Shown here: positions 47,065 through 56,798 of the stretch, in pieces
Layout: the number at the start of each line of letters is the position of its first letter
Numbering within the stretch: position 1 is the first letter of the stretch
NCBI GenBank assembly: GCA_046290435.1
Contig: JBKAGO010000066.1
Coordinates: 1-64,000 of the forward strand
DNA: 64,000 nucleotides
DNA from: CAVQUE01 sp046290435
Lineage (GTDB): Bacteria; Actinomycetota; Acidimicrobiia; Acidimicrobiales; UBA8592
Reading direction: 5' to 3'
Made by a program: the position numbers and the translations under genes
The notes under the pieces: generated by a model
Database searches by the model: none
Seen by the model: the letters and a program-made list of their open reading frames with translations, nothing else
What the model was told of the DNA's origin: nothing

Positions 47065-48951
47065 TCAGTCCCCGTCGATGGTCGGCTCGACCCGCTCGGG
47101 ATCGGTCCGGGTCTCGACGTCGCCCTCGCCGGCGAAGGGCAACAGCAACGGCGGGGGCTCCTCGGTCGCCGTCGGGTCGGAGCCGTCGCCGGGTGCGGCC
47201 ACCGAGGGTTCCCGGTTGTCGCGTCGGGCGTTGCGGAGCCAGGTGTCGACCAGCCACGTGGTCACCGCCTCGGTGTCGCGCCGCCACACGTGCCGGTCCC
47301 AATCCTCGTCGCGCCAACCCTCGGGCCCCTTGCCGACGATGCCCTCGAGATCGGGGTCGGGTACCGCCAGCGCGGTCGCGTAGGTACGGGCCGCGCTCGT
47401 GACGTTCGCCAGGTAGACCCGTGACCGGTTGTACGACAGCACGCTGCGTTCGATGTCGGCGTCGGTGCGGACGTCGCTCGAGGCGCAGAGGTACCCGGCC
47501 GCACTCAAGGCACCGTCGTAGAGGTTGTGCGGGTCGGCGAAACCGTCGCCGGTCGAGTCGAGCGCGTGGCGTGACCACGTGCCGGGGATGAACTGGAACG
47601 GGCCCACGGCGGCGTCGAACTCGGCGTTGCCGTCGAGGGCGCCGCCGTCGGTGTCGGTGATCACCATCGTCCCCTCCAGCGAGCCGTCGAGCAGCGGGCC
47701 GAGGATCCGCTGCGACACGTCGCCGTCAGGCCCGACGGTTGCGCCGCCGAAGGTGGCGTGGGCCGATTCGATGCGGGCGATGCCGCCCAGCAGGTACCAC
47801 GGGACGGCGCAGGTCGGGTAGAAGTCGGCCACGTCGTTCTGGGCGCGGACGTAGGCGTCGAGGTTGACCAGCGGGAACGGCACCGCCGACGGGGTGCCGA
47901 GGGCGCGGGCATCGTGGGCTGCGGCCATCGCCGCCGGCATCGCCGCCAGCTGGGCGTTGCGGTCGTCGCGCGTGGCCCGGAGGCGGGTGTTCAACGAGTC
48001 GATGGCGTCGTTGAGGTCGTCCAGCTGCTCCCGGAGGTCCGCTCGTCGCGCCTCGGCGGCCCGGCGCTCGTCGAGCAGCGACCGAAGCACGGCCTGTTCG
48101 GCAGCGATCGCGGCCTCGAGGCCCCGGCGCATCGAGCCCAACTCGTCGAAGGTCGCGTCGACCTGCACGATCAACTCGGCGTGCTCGTTGTAGGCAGCGA
48201 CGTCTCCCATTGCGGACACCGGCCCCTGCGAGCCGTTGGTGTACATCCCGATCGCGGCCTCGCGGATGGCGGTGATGACAGCTGCGAGGTCGTCGCCCAG
48301 CACGCCGAGACGGATCTCGCTCGCTGCGATCGAGGTGGCCAGGACCGACAGCTGTGCGTCGACCTCCACGATGGATTCGGCGGTGCGGTGGGCCCGGGCG
48401 CCGGTCACCTGACGGGCCAGGCGCAGGGATGCGATGAGGTCGATGGTGCCGGCGAAACGGTCGAGGGTTTCGAGCATGACGGTGCGGCCGGTTTCGGCCG
48501 CGGCGCCCTCGACGGCGACGAGCGCCAGACCCGTCTCGGTGGGCGCCAGCAGGTACCAGGCGCCGAGCAGGCCGGTCCGGTCGAGGGCCTCGCCGAGCTC
48601 GGCGTCGATGCCGGGCTCGGGACCGGCCGGCACGCCTGCGAGTGGCGCCGGTGGTGGCGGCGGGGGAGTGGGGGTCGCCTCGGCCTCGTCGTCGGGGTCG
48701 GTGCGGTCGGGCTCGTCGCCATCGGGGTCGTTGGCGGCGGGTACGGGCCGGGGCCGGTCGGCGGGGTCATCGGCGGGGGCGCCGTCGGGCGTGTCCGCAG
48801 GGTCGGAGTCCGTGGGTTCGTCGGTGGCGGCCTCGCCCTGGCGGGCGGCCCGATCGGGGCCCGGATCGCCAGCAGCGGGCAGCGGCACCGCCAGGACCGC
48901 GCACGCGCAGCACCAGGCAACGACGGCGCGCCGAAAGGACCGATCTCTCAC
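47065..48951 (-). CDS. Secreted coiled-coil protein with lytic transglycosylase-like domain
   Basis: 628 residues from the GTG at 48951. A signal peptide (basic, hydrophobic, AAG-type cleavage), a long acidic Pro/Asp-rich linker, a coiled-coil region (about 220-370) and a C-terminal transglycosylase-like domain with YLLGGIARIESAHATFGG, DAAVGPFQFIPGTWSRHALD, DPHNLYDGALSAAGYLC and YNRSRVYLANV. These match MltB/SLT-type lytic transglycosylases, and the Glu in RIESAH is the likely catalytic acid. It probably cleaves peptidoglycan glycan strands during growth or division. The longer open frame to 49059 is not used. Confidence 0.82.
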   Translation of the reverse strand: MRDRSFRRAVVAWCCACAVLAVPLPAAGDPGPDRAARQGEAATDEPTDSDPADTPDGAPADDPADRPRPVPAANDPDGDEPDRTDPDDEAEATPTPPPPPPAPLAGVPAGPEPGIDAELGEALDRTGLLGAWYLLAPTETGLALVAVEGAAAETGRTVMLETLDRFAGTIDLIASLRLARQVTGARAHRTAESIVEVDAQLSVLATSIAASEIRLGVLGDDLAAVITAIREAAIGMYTNGSQGPVSAMGDVAAYNEHAELIVQVDATFDELGSMRRGLEAAIAAEQAVLRSLLDERRAAEARRADLREQLDDLNDAIDSLNTRLRATRDDRNAQLAAMPAAMAAAHDARALGTPSAVPFPLVNLDAYVRAQNDVADFYPTCAVPWYLLGGIARIESAHATFGGATVGPDGDVSQRILGPLLDGSLEGTMVITDTDGGALDGNAEFDAAVGPFQFIPGTWSRHALDSTGDGFADPHNLYDGALSAAGYLCASSDVRTDADIERSVLSYNRSRVYLANVTSAARTYATALAVPDPDLEGIVGKGPEGWRDEDWDRHVWRRDTEAVTTWLVDTWLRNARRDNREPSVAAPGDGSDPTATEEPPPLLLPFAGEGDVETRTDPERVEPTIDGD

Positions 48952-49119
48952 TGACCACACATCGGCCGAACGGGCCCGAAGATGATCCCTGCGGTGCGGG
49001 CCGACGCTGCAGCCTGAGCTGGCCCAGGGGCCCGAGCGGCCCGTGAGCGCAGCGAACAAGAGCGGGAGGCGGCGGGTCCGGATCCGAGCGGGTGCGCCGA
49101 TCTCCGCAGCCTCGAGGAC

Positions 49120-49665
49120 TCAGTTGACGGCGAGGTCCTCGGGGAACGTCGCCAACCAGGCCGTCGAGCCGGGCTGACGGGAGATGACCCGACGCCACAT
49201 GGTGGCGGGATCGGGGTCAAGGGCATCGCCGGGTCGGGCATCGACGACCAGCCAGCCGTTCGCGCCGAGCTCGCCGTCGAGCTGGCCCGGACCCCAGCCC
49301 GCATAGCCGGCGAACAGACGCACCTCGGTGAAGCCGGCGACGACGGGATCCTCGTCGAGATCGACGGTGGCGATGTTGCCGACGACGCGCCGCCCCGCTC
49401 CCGGCGCCACGGCACTCGAGATGCGGCCGAGGCAGATCACCGAGTCGGGCGACACGGGCCCGCCGAGGAAGAACACGTCGGGGTCGGCCGCCAGCGGGGC
49501 CCACTGGTCGATGATCTCGCCGACGGCGGTCCCGCTGGGGCGGTTGAGCACCAATCCGAGGGCGCCGTCATCGTCGTGTTCGATCATCAACACGACCGTG
49601 CGCGAGAAGTTGGGGTCGACCAGCAGCGGGTTGGCGACCAGCAGCCGCCCCGCCGTCGAGCTCAC
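49120..49665 (-). CDS. YqgE/AlgH family protein
   Basis: 181 residues. The family pattern is clear: LLVANPLLVDPNFSRTVVLMIEHDDDGALGLVLNRPSG, then FFLGGPVSPDSVICLGR and RLFAGYAGWGPGQLDGEL. Its biochemical role is unknown. The GTG at 49665 has GGAG eight bases upstream; the longer open frame runs antisense-like through serC. It lies 14 bp after serC in the same direction. Confidence 0.9.
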   Translation of the reverse strand: MSSTAGRLLVANPLLVDPNFSRTVVLMIEHDDDGALGLVLNRPSGTAVGEIIDQWAPLAADPDVFFLGGPVSPDSVICLGRISSAVAPGAGRRVVGNIATVDLDEDPVVAGFTEVRLFAGYAGWGPGQLDGELGANGWLVVDARPGDALDPDPATMWRRVISRQPGSTAWLATFPEDLAVN

Positions 49666-49679
49666 CTGCCCGGCTCCAT

Positions 49680-50804
49680 CTACAAGCGACCGACCACGTG
49701 GTCGACGCTCGCCGTCAGGGCGGCGACATCGTCGGGATCGACGCCGGGGAACAGCGACACCCGGAGCTGGTTGCGTCCGAGCTTGCGGTAGCCGCCGATG
49801 TCGAGGATGCCGTTGGCGGCGCACACGGCGATGATGTCGTCGGCCGAGTACGCGTCGTCGATGTCGATGGTGGCGACGACGTGGCTCCGCAGCGCCGGGT
49901 CGGTGACGAACGGTGTGGCGTAGTCGCTGGCCTCGGCCCAGTCGTAGATGATCCCGGCCGAGCGATCCGACCGCCCGGCCGCCCACTCGAGGCCGCCGTT
50001 GGCGTTGAACCACTCGATCTGGTGGACGGCCAGGAAGACCGTGACCAGCGCAGGCGTGTTGTAGGTCTGGTTCTTGCGGCTGTTGTCGAGCGCAATACCG
50101 AGATCGATCGATGCCGGGCACCAGCGGCCGCTCGCTGCGATCCGCTCGATGCGCTCCACCGCCGCCGGCGAACAGGCGGCGAGCCAGAGGCCGCCGTCGG
50201 AACCGAGGCACTTCTGGGGGGCGAAGTAGTAGCAGTCGACCTGGGCAGGGTCCCAGCGGAGCCCGCCGGCGGCGGAGGTGGCGTCGACGGCCACCAGGGC
50301 GTCGGCGGCGGTGGTCCCGGCGGGGCGCATCGGGGCGACCGCCACGCCGGTGGAGGTCTCGTTGTGGGTGAGGGCGTAGAGATCGACGTCGGACGCGACG
50401 GCCGACGGGGCGCCGGGGGGCTCGGCCACGATGATCTCGGGGTCCTCGAGATGCGGGGCAGCGGCCGCCGCAGCAGCGAACTTCGAGGAGAACTCGCCGT
50501 AGGAGAGGTGCTGGCTGCGCCGCTCGATGAGGCCGAAGGTGGCAGCGTCCCAGAACACCGTGGTGCCCCCGTTGCCGAGGACGATCTCCCACCCGTCGGG
50601 CAGCGAGAACAGCTCGTGGAGGCCGCTCCGGAGCCGCCCGACCATGTCCTTGACGGCGTCCTGGCGGTGGCTGGTGCCCAGGTAGGTGTCGGCCTCGGCG
50701 GCGAGGGCCTCGATCGCCTCGTGGCGCACCACCGACGGCCCGACGCAGAAGCGTCCGTCGCGAGGAAGCAGGTCCGACGGGATCTCGATGTCGAGGGCAG
50801 CCAT
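49680..50804 (-). CDS. serC: Phosphoserine transaminase
   Basis: 374 residues, matching the actinobacterial SerC subtype. It converts 3-phosphohydroxypyruvate to phosphoserine with glutamate. The PLP-binding lysine lies in YFAPQKCLGSDGG, and the ALTHNETSTGV loop and C-terminal IDIDDAYSADDIIAVC are characteristic. ATG at 50804. It is in the serine pathway with serA (56.9 kb), which is not in the same operon. Divergent from the aminotransferase gene. Confidence 0.92.
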   Translation of the reverse strand: MAALDIEIPSDLLPRDGRFCVGPSVVRHEAIEALAAEADTYLGTSHRQDAVKDMVGRLRSGLHELFSLPDGWEIVLGNGGTTVFWDAATFGLIERRSQHLSYGEFSSKFAAAAAAAPHLEDPEIIVAEPPGAPSAVASDVDLYALTHNETSTGVAVAPMRPAGTTAADALVAVDATSAAGGLRWDPAQVDCYYFAPQKCLGSDGGLWLAACSPAAVERIERIAASGRWCPASIDLGIALDNSRKNQTYNTPALVTVFLAVHQIEWFNANGGLEWAAGRSDRSAGIIYDWAEASDYATPFVTDPALRSHVVATIDIDDAYSADDIIAVCAANGILDIGGYRKLGRNQLRVSLFPGVDPDDVAALTASVDHVVGRL

Positions 50805-50888
50805 GGGGGCCACGCTATCCGGCAGTTTTCCCGCCAGACTGTGCCAACATCTGCCCGATCGCCCTGCCGTCCCCTGGAGGCTGCCCCC

Positions 50889-52091
50889 GTGTCCACCCAG
50901 AACCGCATCTCGCGCCGTGTCGCGGCCATCGCGCCCTCGGCGACCCTCGCCGTCGACGCCAAGGCCAAGGCGCTCAAGGCCGCGGGGGAGCCGGTCATCG
51001 GCTTCGGTGCCGGCGAGCCAGACTTCGCCACGCCGGCCCACATCGTCGAGGCCGCCATCGCCGCCTGCTCGGATCCGGCCAGCCACCGGTACTCCCCGGC
51101 GCCAGGCTTGCCGGCGCTGCGCGAGGCCATCGCGGCCAAGACGATGCGGGACTCCGGCTTCGAGGTCAGCCCCGAGCAGGTCGTGGTCACCAACGGCGGC
51201 AAGCACGCGGTCTACAACACGGCGCAGGTGCTGCTCGACGCGGGCGACGAGATGCTGCTCCCCGCGCCGTACTGGACCACCTATCCCGAGCCCGTGGCGT
51301 TGGCAGGTGCCACCACGACGGTGCTGCCCACCGACGCCGCCAGCGGTTTCCGGGTCACGGTCGACCAGCTCGAATCGGCACGCACGGCCCGCACCAAGGC
51401 GCTGATGTTCGTGTCGCCGTCCAACCCCACCGGCGCGGTGTACCCCCGCGACGAGATCGAGGCCATCGGCGCCTGGGCCGCCGAACACGGCATCTGGATC
51501 CTCGCCGACGAGATCTACGAACACCTCGTGTACGGCGACGCCGAACACCACTCGATGGCCACCCTCGTGCCCGAGATAGCAGACCGTTGCGTCATCCTCA
51601 ACGGTGTCGCCAAGACCTACGCCATGACCGGCTGGCGGGTCGGGTGGCTCATCGCCCCGCTCGATGTCGCGAAGGCGGCGTCGACATTGCAGTCGCATCA
51701 GACCTCGAACGTGGCGAACGTCGCGCAGAAGGCCGCTCTTGCTGCGGTGTCGGGCCCGCTCGACGCGGTCGTCGAGATGCGCACTGCCTTCGATCGTCGT
51801 CGCCGCACCATGGTCGAACTCCTCGGCGCCATCGACGGTGTCGAGTGCCTCGAACCCGAAGGCGCCTTCTACGCGTTCCCCAGCTTCGAAGGGGTACTCG
51901 GGCGCGAGATCGGCGGGCGGATCCCCACCACCACCCTCGAGCTCGCCGACATCCTGCTCGAGGAGGCCAAGGTGGCCATCGTGCCCGGCGAGGCCTTCGG
52001 CGCGCCCGGCTACGCCCGCCTGTCGTTCGCTCTGGGCGATGACGACCTGGCCGAGGGCATCGGCCGCATCGCCGACATCTTGTCGAAGTGA
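50889..52091 (+). CDS. Pyridoxal-phosphate aminotransferase, aspartate type
   Basis: 400 residues. Fold-type I class I/II aminotransferase with GAGEPDFATP, TNGGKHAVYNTAQVLLDAGDEML, SPSNPTGAVY, the Schiff-base lysine in LNGVAKTYAMTGWRVGW, and a C-terminal Arg region (GYARLSFALGDDDL). It is most like bacterial aspartate aminotransferases. GTG start with GGAGG eight bases upstream. The next gene starts in a GTGA overlap with its stop. Confidence 0.9.
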   Translation: MSTQNRISRRVAAIAPSATLAVDAKAKALKAAGEPVIGFGAGEPDFATPAHIVEAAIAACSDPASHRYSPAPGLPALREAIAAKTMRDSGFEVSPEQVVVTNGGKHAVYNTAQVLLDAGDEMLLPAPYWTTYPEPVALAGATTTVLPTDAASGFRVTVDQLESARTARTKALMFVSPSNPTGAVYPRDEIEAIGAWAAEHGIWILADEIYEHLVYGDAEHHSMATLVPEIADRCVILNGVAKTYAMTGWRVGWLIAPLDVAKAASTLQSHQTSNVANVAQKAALAAVSGPLDAVVEMRTAFDRRRRTMVELLGAIDGVECLEPEGAFYAFPSFEGVLGREIGGRIPTTTLELADILLEEAKVAIVPGEAFGAPGYARLSFALGDDDLAEGIGRIADILSK

Positions 52092-54037
52092 GCACCGGGC
52101 ACGAGCCCATCGTCGAGCGCCGCCCCTACGGCAGCTGGCCGTCGCCGATCTCGGCAGCGTCGCTGGTCGAGGGCGTGGTGGGTGTCACCGATCTCGTCAC
52201 CGACGGCGACGACATCTGGTGGTCCGAGTCCCGCCCCTCCGAGGGCGGCCGGACCGCCGTCATGCGCCACCGCGACGACGAGACGGTCGAGATCACCCCG
52301 CCCGACGCCAACGTGCGCAGCCGCGTGCACGAGTACGGAGGCGGCGCCTGGTGGGTGCACCAAGGAACGCTGTACTACGTCGACGACGGCGACCAGCGGC
52401 TCCGGCGCCTGGAGCCCGGCGGCGAGGTCGAGCTCCTCACGCCCGAACCCCCCGAGCCGCGGGCCTGGCGCTACGCCGACGGCCGGGTCACCCCCGATGG
52501 GGCGTGGTTCGTATGCGTGCGGGAGAAGCACCATCAGGTCCCCGGCGGCGGCCACCTCGAGCCCGACAACCAGATCGTCGCCATCGCGCTCGACGGCTCG
52601 GGCGAGCTGCGCGAGCTGGTGGTGGGGGCGGACTTCTTCGCCAACCCCCGCCCGTCGCCCGACGGCAACCTTCTGGCCTGGGTCCAGTGGTCGCATCCCA
52701 ACATGCCCTGGGACGGCACCGAGTTGTGGGTGGGCGAGCTGGTCGACGGCACCGTCGTGCGGGGGCGTCTCGTGGCCGGCGGCCCCGACGAGTCCGTCAT
52801 GCAACCCGAGTGGTCGCCCGCCAGCGACCTCTACTTCCTCAGCGACCGCAGCGGCCGCTCCAACCTGTACCGGCTCACCGCCGACGGCGCCGAGATCGAG
52901 ATCGGCGGCGACTTCGACATCGCAGGCCCCATGTGGTCGCTCGGTAACTCCCGTTATGCCATCGGCGACGACGGCGCGCTCGTCGTGGCGATGTCGCGCC
53001 CCCAGGGCGAGGTCGTGCTCCTCGACGCCACCGACACCGTCGAATCCGGCTGGTCCAGCGTCGAGGCGGTCCGGGCGCTGCCCGGCGGAGGAGCGGCATA
53101 CATCGGCGCCACCCACCGCGCCGAACCGGCAGCCGTCGAGCACCGCGACGAGCCCCGCTACGTCAGCACCCCGCCGCTGCACGGGCTGGTCGATGCGTAC
53201 CTGCCGGCACCCGAACCGATCACCTTCGCCACCGGCGGCGGGGCCGAGGCCCACGCACTGTTCTACCGGCCGGCGCATCCGGTGATGATCGGGCCCGACG
53301 GCGAGCGCCCGCCGCTGCTGGTGCTGGCCCACGGCGGCCCCACCGGATCGGCGCGCCGACACCTGAACCTGGCGCTGCGCTACTGGACGTCCCGGGGGTG
53401 GGCGGTGGTCGACGTCGACTACCGCGGCAGCACCGGCTACGGCCGCGACTACATGCGGGCCCTCGACGGCGCCTGGGGCGTCGCCGATGTCGAGGACTGC
53501 ATCGCCGCCGCCCGGTTCCTGGAGCAACGCGGCGACGTCGACGGCGATCGTCTGGCCATCCGTGGCGGCAGCGCCGGGGGCTTCACCGTGCTGGCGGCGC
53601 TGACGTTCCACGACGTCTTCGCCGCCGGCGCCAGCCGGTACGGCATCGGCGATCTCGCGGCGCTGGCGAGCGACACCCACAAGTTCGAGTCCCGGTACCT
53701 CGACGGGTTGGTGGGCCGCTGGCCCGACGACGAGGACGTCTACCGGGCACGCTCGCCCATCCACCACACCGACCGGCTCAGCGCCCCGATGATCATCCTG
53801 CAGGGCCTCGACGACGCCGTCGTGCCCCCGAACCAGGCCGAGATGATGGTCGAGGCCCTGTTGGCAAAGGGCATCCCGCACGCGTACCTGCCGTTCGAGG
53901 ACGAAGGCCATGGCTTCCGTCGGGCCGAGACCATCGTCGCCGCCCTCGAGGCCGAGTACTCGTTCTTCGCCCAGGTGTTCGGCTACCAACCCTCCGACAC
54001 GATCGCGCCGGTGCGCGTCATCGGCCTCGACGCCTGA
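52088..54037 (+). CDS. S9 family peptidase (prolyl oligopeptidase-like)
   Basis: 649 residues. An N-terminal seven-bladed propeller-like region (about 1-390) precedes the alpha/beta hydrolase domain with GGPTGSARR, the nucleophile Ser in RGGSAGGF, the Asp in GLDDAVVPP and the His in EDEGHGFRR. The catalytic triad is complete. It has no signal peptide, so it probably acts on short peptides in the cytoplasm. It is coupled by a GTGA overlap to the aminotransferase upstream and sits three bases before the next gene. Confidence 0.92.
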   Translation: MSTGHEPIVERRPYGSWPSPISAASLVEGVVGVTDLVTDGDDIWWSESRPSEGGRTAVMRHRDDETVEITPPDANVRSRVHEYGGGAWWVHQGTLYYVDDGDQRLRRLEPGGEVELLTPEPPEPRAWRYADGRVTPDGAWFVCVREKHHQVPGGGHLEPDNQIVAIALDGSGELRELVVGADFFANPRPSPDGNLLAWVQWSHPNMPWDGTELWVGELVDGTVVRGRLVAGGPDESVMQPEWSPASDLYFLSDRSGRSNLYRLTADGAEIEIGGDFDIAGPMWSLGNSRYAIGDDGALVVAMSRPQGEVVLLDATDTVESGWSSVEAVRALPGGGAAYIGATHRAEPAAVEHRDEPRYVSTPPLHGLVDAYLPAPEPITFATGGGAEAHALFYRPAHPVMIGPDGERPPLLVLAHGGPTGSARRHLNLALRYWTSRGWAVVDVDYRGSTGYGRDYMRALDGAWGVADVEDCIAAARFLEQRGDVDGDRLAIRGGSAGGFTVLAALTFHDVFAAGASRYGIGDLAALASDTHKFESRYLDGLVGRWPDDEDVYRARSPIHHTDRLSAPMIILQGLDDAVVPPNQAEMMVEALLAKGIPHAYLPFEDEGHGFRRAETIVAALEAEYSFFAQVFGYQPSDTIAPVRVIGLDA

Positions 54038-54039
54038 TC

Positions 54040-54426
54040 ATGGCGCCGGCGTACCGCTACGACCACGACGAACGGTTGCCGGTCGAGATCCTGGTGTTCC
54101 GGGTCGACCCCGACCATGTCACCGAGTTCCTCGCGGTCGACCACGACGTGTGGACCCTCGGCGAGGCCGGCCTGCCCGGCTTCGAGCGCATTCCGTTCCT
54201 GTCGAAAGAGGTCTGGCTCGACGACTCCCGCCCGGGCGAGATCACCATCGTCTTCGTTTGGGAGTCGATGGACGCCTGGATGGCCGTGGGAGCCGACGAC
54301 ATCCAGCAGCGCCTCCAGGCCGCCTTCGACGACCGGTTCGAGCATCCCGTCGAGCTGCTGCGCGCCATCCACGAGGAGCGCTCGATGGGCATCCACCGCT
54401 GGAGCCGCTTCGAACGCACCGACTGA
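54040..54426 (+). CDS. TIGR03792-like small protein
   Basis: 128 residues. A ferredoxin-like fold is suggested by VEILVFRVDPDHVTEFLAVDHDVWT, FLSKEVWLDDSRPGEITIVFVWESMDAW. It resembles the TIGR03792 family of unknown function. It lies two bases after the S9 peptidase in the same direction, so probably co-transcribed. The start ATG at 54040 is fixed by this context. Confidence 0.7.
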   Translation: MAPAYRYDHDERLPVEILVFRVDPDHVTEFLAVDHDVWTLGEAGLPGFERIPFLSKEVWLDDSRPGEITIVFVWESMDAWMAVGADDIQQRLQAAFDDRFEHPVELLRAIHEERSMGIHRWSRFERTD

Positions 54427-54431
54427 TTGCC

Positions 54432-54519
54432 GGGGTCAAGTCGTACTTTCAACCAACTCCGAGCTGATCAGCCCGGAGGCCACGCGGCCACGAGTTGGGT
54501 GAAAGTACGACTTGACCCC
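54432..54519. repeat. Dispersed inverted repeat family B, copy 2
   Basis: The 28-nt arm starting GGGGTCAAGTCGTACTTTC (54432-54459) and its reverse complement (54492-54519) flank a 32-nt spacer. It lies between convergent genes, as copy 1 does. Confidence 0.85.
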
Positions 54520-54551
54520 AGTGGTTGCGGGCCTGGAGGCCGCTGCGTGAC

Positions 54552-54579
54552 GAGTTGGTTGAAAGTACGACTTGACCCC
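54552..54579. repeat. Extra family B arm
   Basis: A third copy of the right arm, ending CGACTTGACCCC, next to repeated CCAGTGGTTG(C/T)G units (54517, 54577 and 54592). Confidence 0.85.
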
Positions 54580-54616
54580 AGTGGTTGTGCCCCAGTGGTT
54601 GCGCCCCATCGTCGAC

Positions 54617-55597
54617 TCAGCCGATGAGGACCGCAGCAGCCGCCATGCCCGAGCGGGCGGCGCCTTCGACCTTCGGGCCGCCGAAGGCGTCACCGGCGAA
54701 CACCAGCGGCGCTCCGGCCACCGTCGTGGTGACGCACTCGGCGGGCAGGGGCTGCACCGGCCCGGCGTAGCGCCACTTCTTGAGCTGTGCTTCGACGACT
54801 GCGGCGTCGCCGAGCCACGGGGCTGCGAACTCGAGCAGTTCGGCACGCACCTCGTCGGGGTCGTCGTCGTAGCGGGTGATGCTGTAGTCGTGATTCGCGT
54901 GCAACGTCACGGCCTCGGCGGCCGAGATGCCCTTGCGGCGGTTGTCCGCCACGAAGGTGAACGGCTCGGTCTCGGGCAACTGCACGCCACCGGGCTCGGG
55001 CACCGCGGGAGCGCCGTCGAGGGTCACCAGCAGCGCCAGCGTTGCGAAGTACTCGACGGACTCGAGGTCGGAGCGAACCGTGGCTTCGAGTTCGACATCG
55101 CCGGCATCGACCAGCGCCAGCGACTGGGCAACCGGCGCCGTCAGCACCAGCGCATCGGCATCGAGGCCGGTGCCGTCGACCATGGCGAGCTTCCATCCCT
55201 GTCCGCCCACAGCGGGAGCGAACGACGCGACCTGGCACGCAGTCGTGACGTCGAGCCCCACCGCCAGCCACTTCGCCAACGCGTTCATGCCGCCGTGGCA
55301 GGCATGGCGCGGGTAGCCGTCGCCCTCGGCGTCGAAGCCGTGGCACCACTCGTACACGACGCCCGCCTCGATGGCCTCGGCCACCAGCGCAGCGAACTCG
55401 GGGGAGCGCACGGTGAAGAACTGGGCGCCGTGATCGAGCGTTGCGTCGCCGATGCGGCGCGTGGCGAGGCGCCCCCCCACCGAGCGGCCCTTGTCGACCA
55501 GCCGCACGGATCGGCCCGCGGCGACCAGGCCGCGGGCCGCGACCAGTCCCGACAGGCCTGCGCCGACGATGGCGACGTCGACGTGGGTGTCGCTCAC
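54617..55597 (-). CDS. FAD-dependent oxidoreductase, renalase/amine-oxidase-like
   Basis: 326 residues. The N-terminal FAD-binding GxGxxG motif is VAIVGAGLSGLVAARGL, followed by LVDKGRSVGGRLATRR, and the C-terminal FAGDAFGG region contacts FAD. This matches the renalase-like branch of NAD(P)/FAD amine oxidoreductases. Substrate unknown. The GTG start overlaps the stop of the amidohydrolase (GTGA), so the two are co-translated. Confidence 0.85.
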   Translation of the reverse strand: MSDTHVDVAIVGAGLSGLVAARGLVAAGRSVRLVDKGRSVGGRLATRRIGDATLDHGAQFFTVRSPEFAALVAEAIEAGVVYEWCHGFDAEGDGYPRHACHGGMNALAKWLAVGLDVTTACQVASFAPAVGGQGWKLAMVDGTGLDADALVLTAPVAQSLALVDAGDVELEATVRSDLESVEYFATLALLVTLDGAPAVPEPGGVQLPETEPFTFVADNRRKGISAAEAVTLHANHDYSITRYDDDPDEVRAELLEFAAPWLGDAAVVEAQLKKWRYAGPVQPLPAECVTTTVAGAPLVFAGDAFGGPKVEGAARSGMAAAAVLIG

Positions 55598-56787
55598 GCA
55601 GCGAGCGCAGAGCGCGGCGTCACCAGCGCTCGCCCGTTGTCGTGCATGATCGCCTCGATGGCGTCGTCGCCGAAGCCGGTGAGGTCGTCGGCGAAGTCGG
55701 TGGGCACAGCGAGCCCTTCGGCGTGGGGATAGTCGGACCCGAAGATGATCTGGCTGATGCCGACGGCGTCGGCCAGGGCCTCGATGTCGTCCTCGTAGTA
55801 CGGCGCAACCCACACGTTGGTGCGGAGCCGTTCGACCGGGTCGGCACCGAAGGCGTGCTTGGCCTGCTTGTAGGCCTTGGTGAAGCGGCCGACGAGTCCG
55901 GCCACCCAGTCCGAGCCACTCTCGATGGTGGCGATACGGACGTTGGGATGGCGATCGAAGACGCCGCCGGTGATGATCGCTGCGACGGTGTCGGCGATGT
56001 TGGAGTAGCACAGCACACGCTTGAGCGGGTCGTAGCGGAAGGCCTCGAACTCCGTCGGCAGGCCCCAGTGCTCGAACATGAAGTCGTAGGCGGCGTCGCC
56101 GGCATGGAAGGCCACGGTGATGCCGGCCTCGTTCACGCGGGCCCAGAACGGATCGAACATCGGGTCGCCGGGGGAGCGCTGGCCGTTCGCGGTGGTGACA
56201 GCCGACGATCGCATGTTGACCACCCGGGCATCGTGGGCCAGGGCGAATTCGAGTTCGGCCACCGCGTGGTCGACGTCGGAGAGCGTGATGTAGGGCGCCG
56301 CGTAGATGCGGTCGTCGTAGTTGAAGCCCCAGTCCTCGTCGAGCCAGCGGTTGAAGGCGCTGAACGCGGCCTGCATGGCCGGCAGGTCGTGTTCGAGGGA
56401 GGACTCCATGCCGACACCGAGGGTGGGGAACATCAGGCACGACTCGATCTTCTGCGCATCGAGCAGAGCCACCCTGGCATCGCGGTCGCGATACTCCGGA
56501 CGGCTGCTGAGCGGCTCGAGTTCGCCGAACGCCGCACGCATGTCGGCGACGGCCTGCTTGCCCCGGAAGTAGTCGTCGAGACAGCCGGGCTTGGCGATGG
56601 GGTCGAAGGTGGGGTTCGGGATGAACCGGTTGACCCGACCGCCGACGAGCAGCCGCTTCTTGCCGTCGATGGTGGCCCACTGCATGGCCCGCTTGGCCAT
56701 CTTCGGGTCGATGTGGCGGATGAACGCGTCCTCGGCCTCGTAGTAGTGGTGATCGCAATCGAAGGCGGCGAAGGGCAGCTCGGCCAT
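55594..56787 (-). CDS. Amidohydrolase family protein (ACMSD-like)
   Basis: 397 residues. A metal-dependent TIM-barrel hydrolase: AFDCDHHYYE at the N-terminus carries metal ligands, VAFHAGDA a His, and IIFGSDYPHAEG the conserved Asp near the C-terminus. This group includes ACMSD-like decarboxylases and hydrolases in aromatic degradation. The substrate is not known. It starts 12 bases after an operator-like palindrome and is coupled to the FAD oxidoreductase. Confidence 0.88.
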   Translation of the reverse strand: MAELPFAAFDCDHHYYEAEDAFIRHIDPKMAKRAMQWATIDGKKRLLVGGRVNRFIPNPTFDPIAKPGCLDDYFRGKQAVADMRAAFGELEPLSSRPEYRDRDARVALLDAQKIESCLMFPTLGVGMESSLEHDLPAMQAAFSAFNRWLDEDWGFNYDDRIYAAPYITLSDVDHAVAELEFALAHDARVVNMRSSAVTTANGQRSPGDPMFDPFWARVNEAGITVAFHAGDAAYDFMFEHWGLPTEFEAFRYDPLKRVLCYSNIADTVAAIITGGVFDRHPNVRIATIESGSDWVAGLVGRFTKAYKQAKHAFGADPVERLRTNVWVAPYYEDDIEALADAVGISQIIFGSDYPHAEGLAVPTDFADDLTGFGDDAIEAIMHDNGRALVTPRSALAA

Positions 56788-56798
56788 GGCAACAACTC

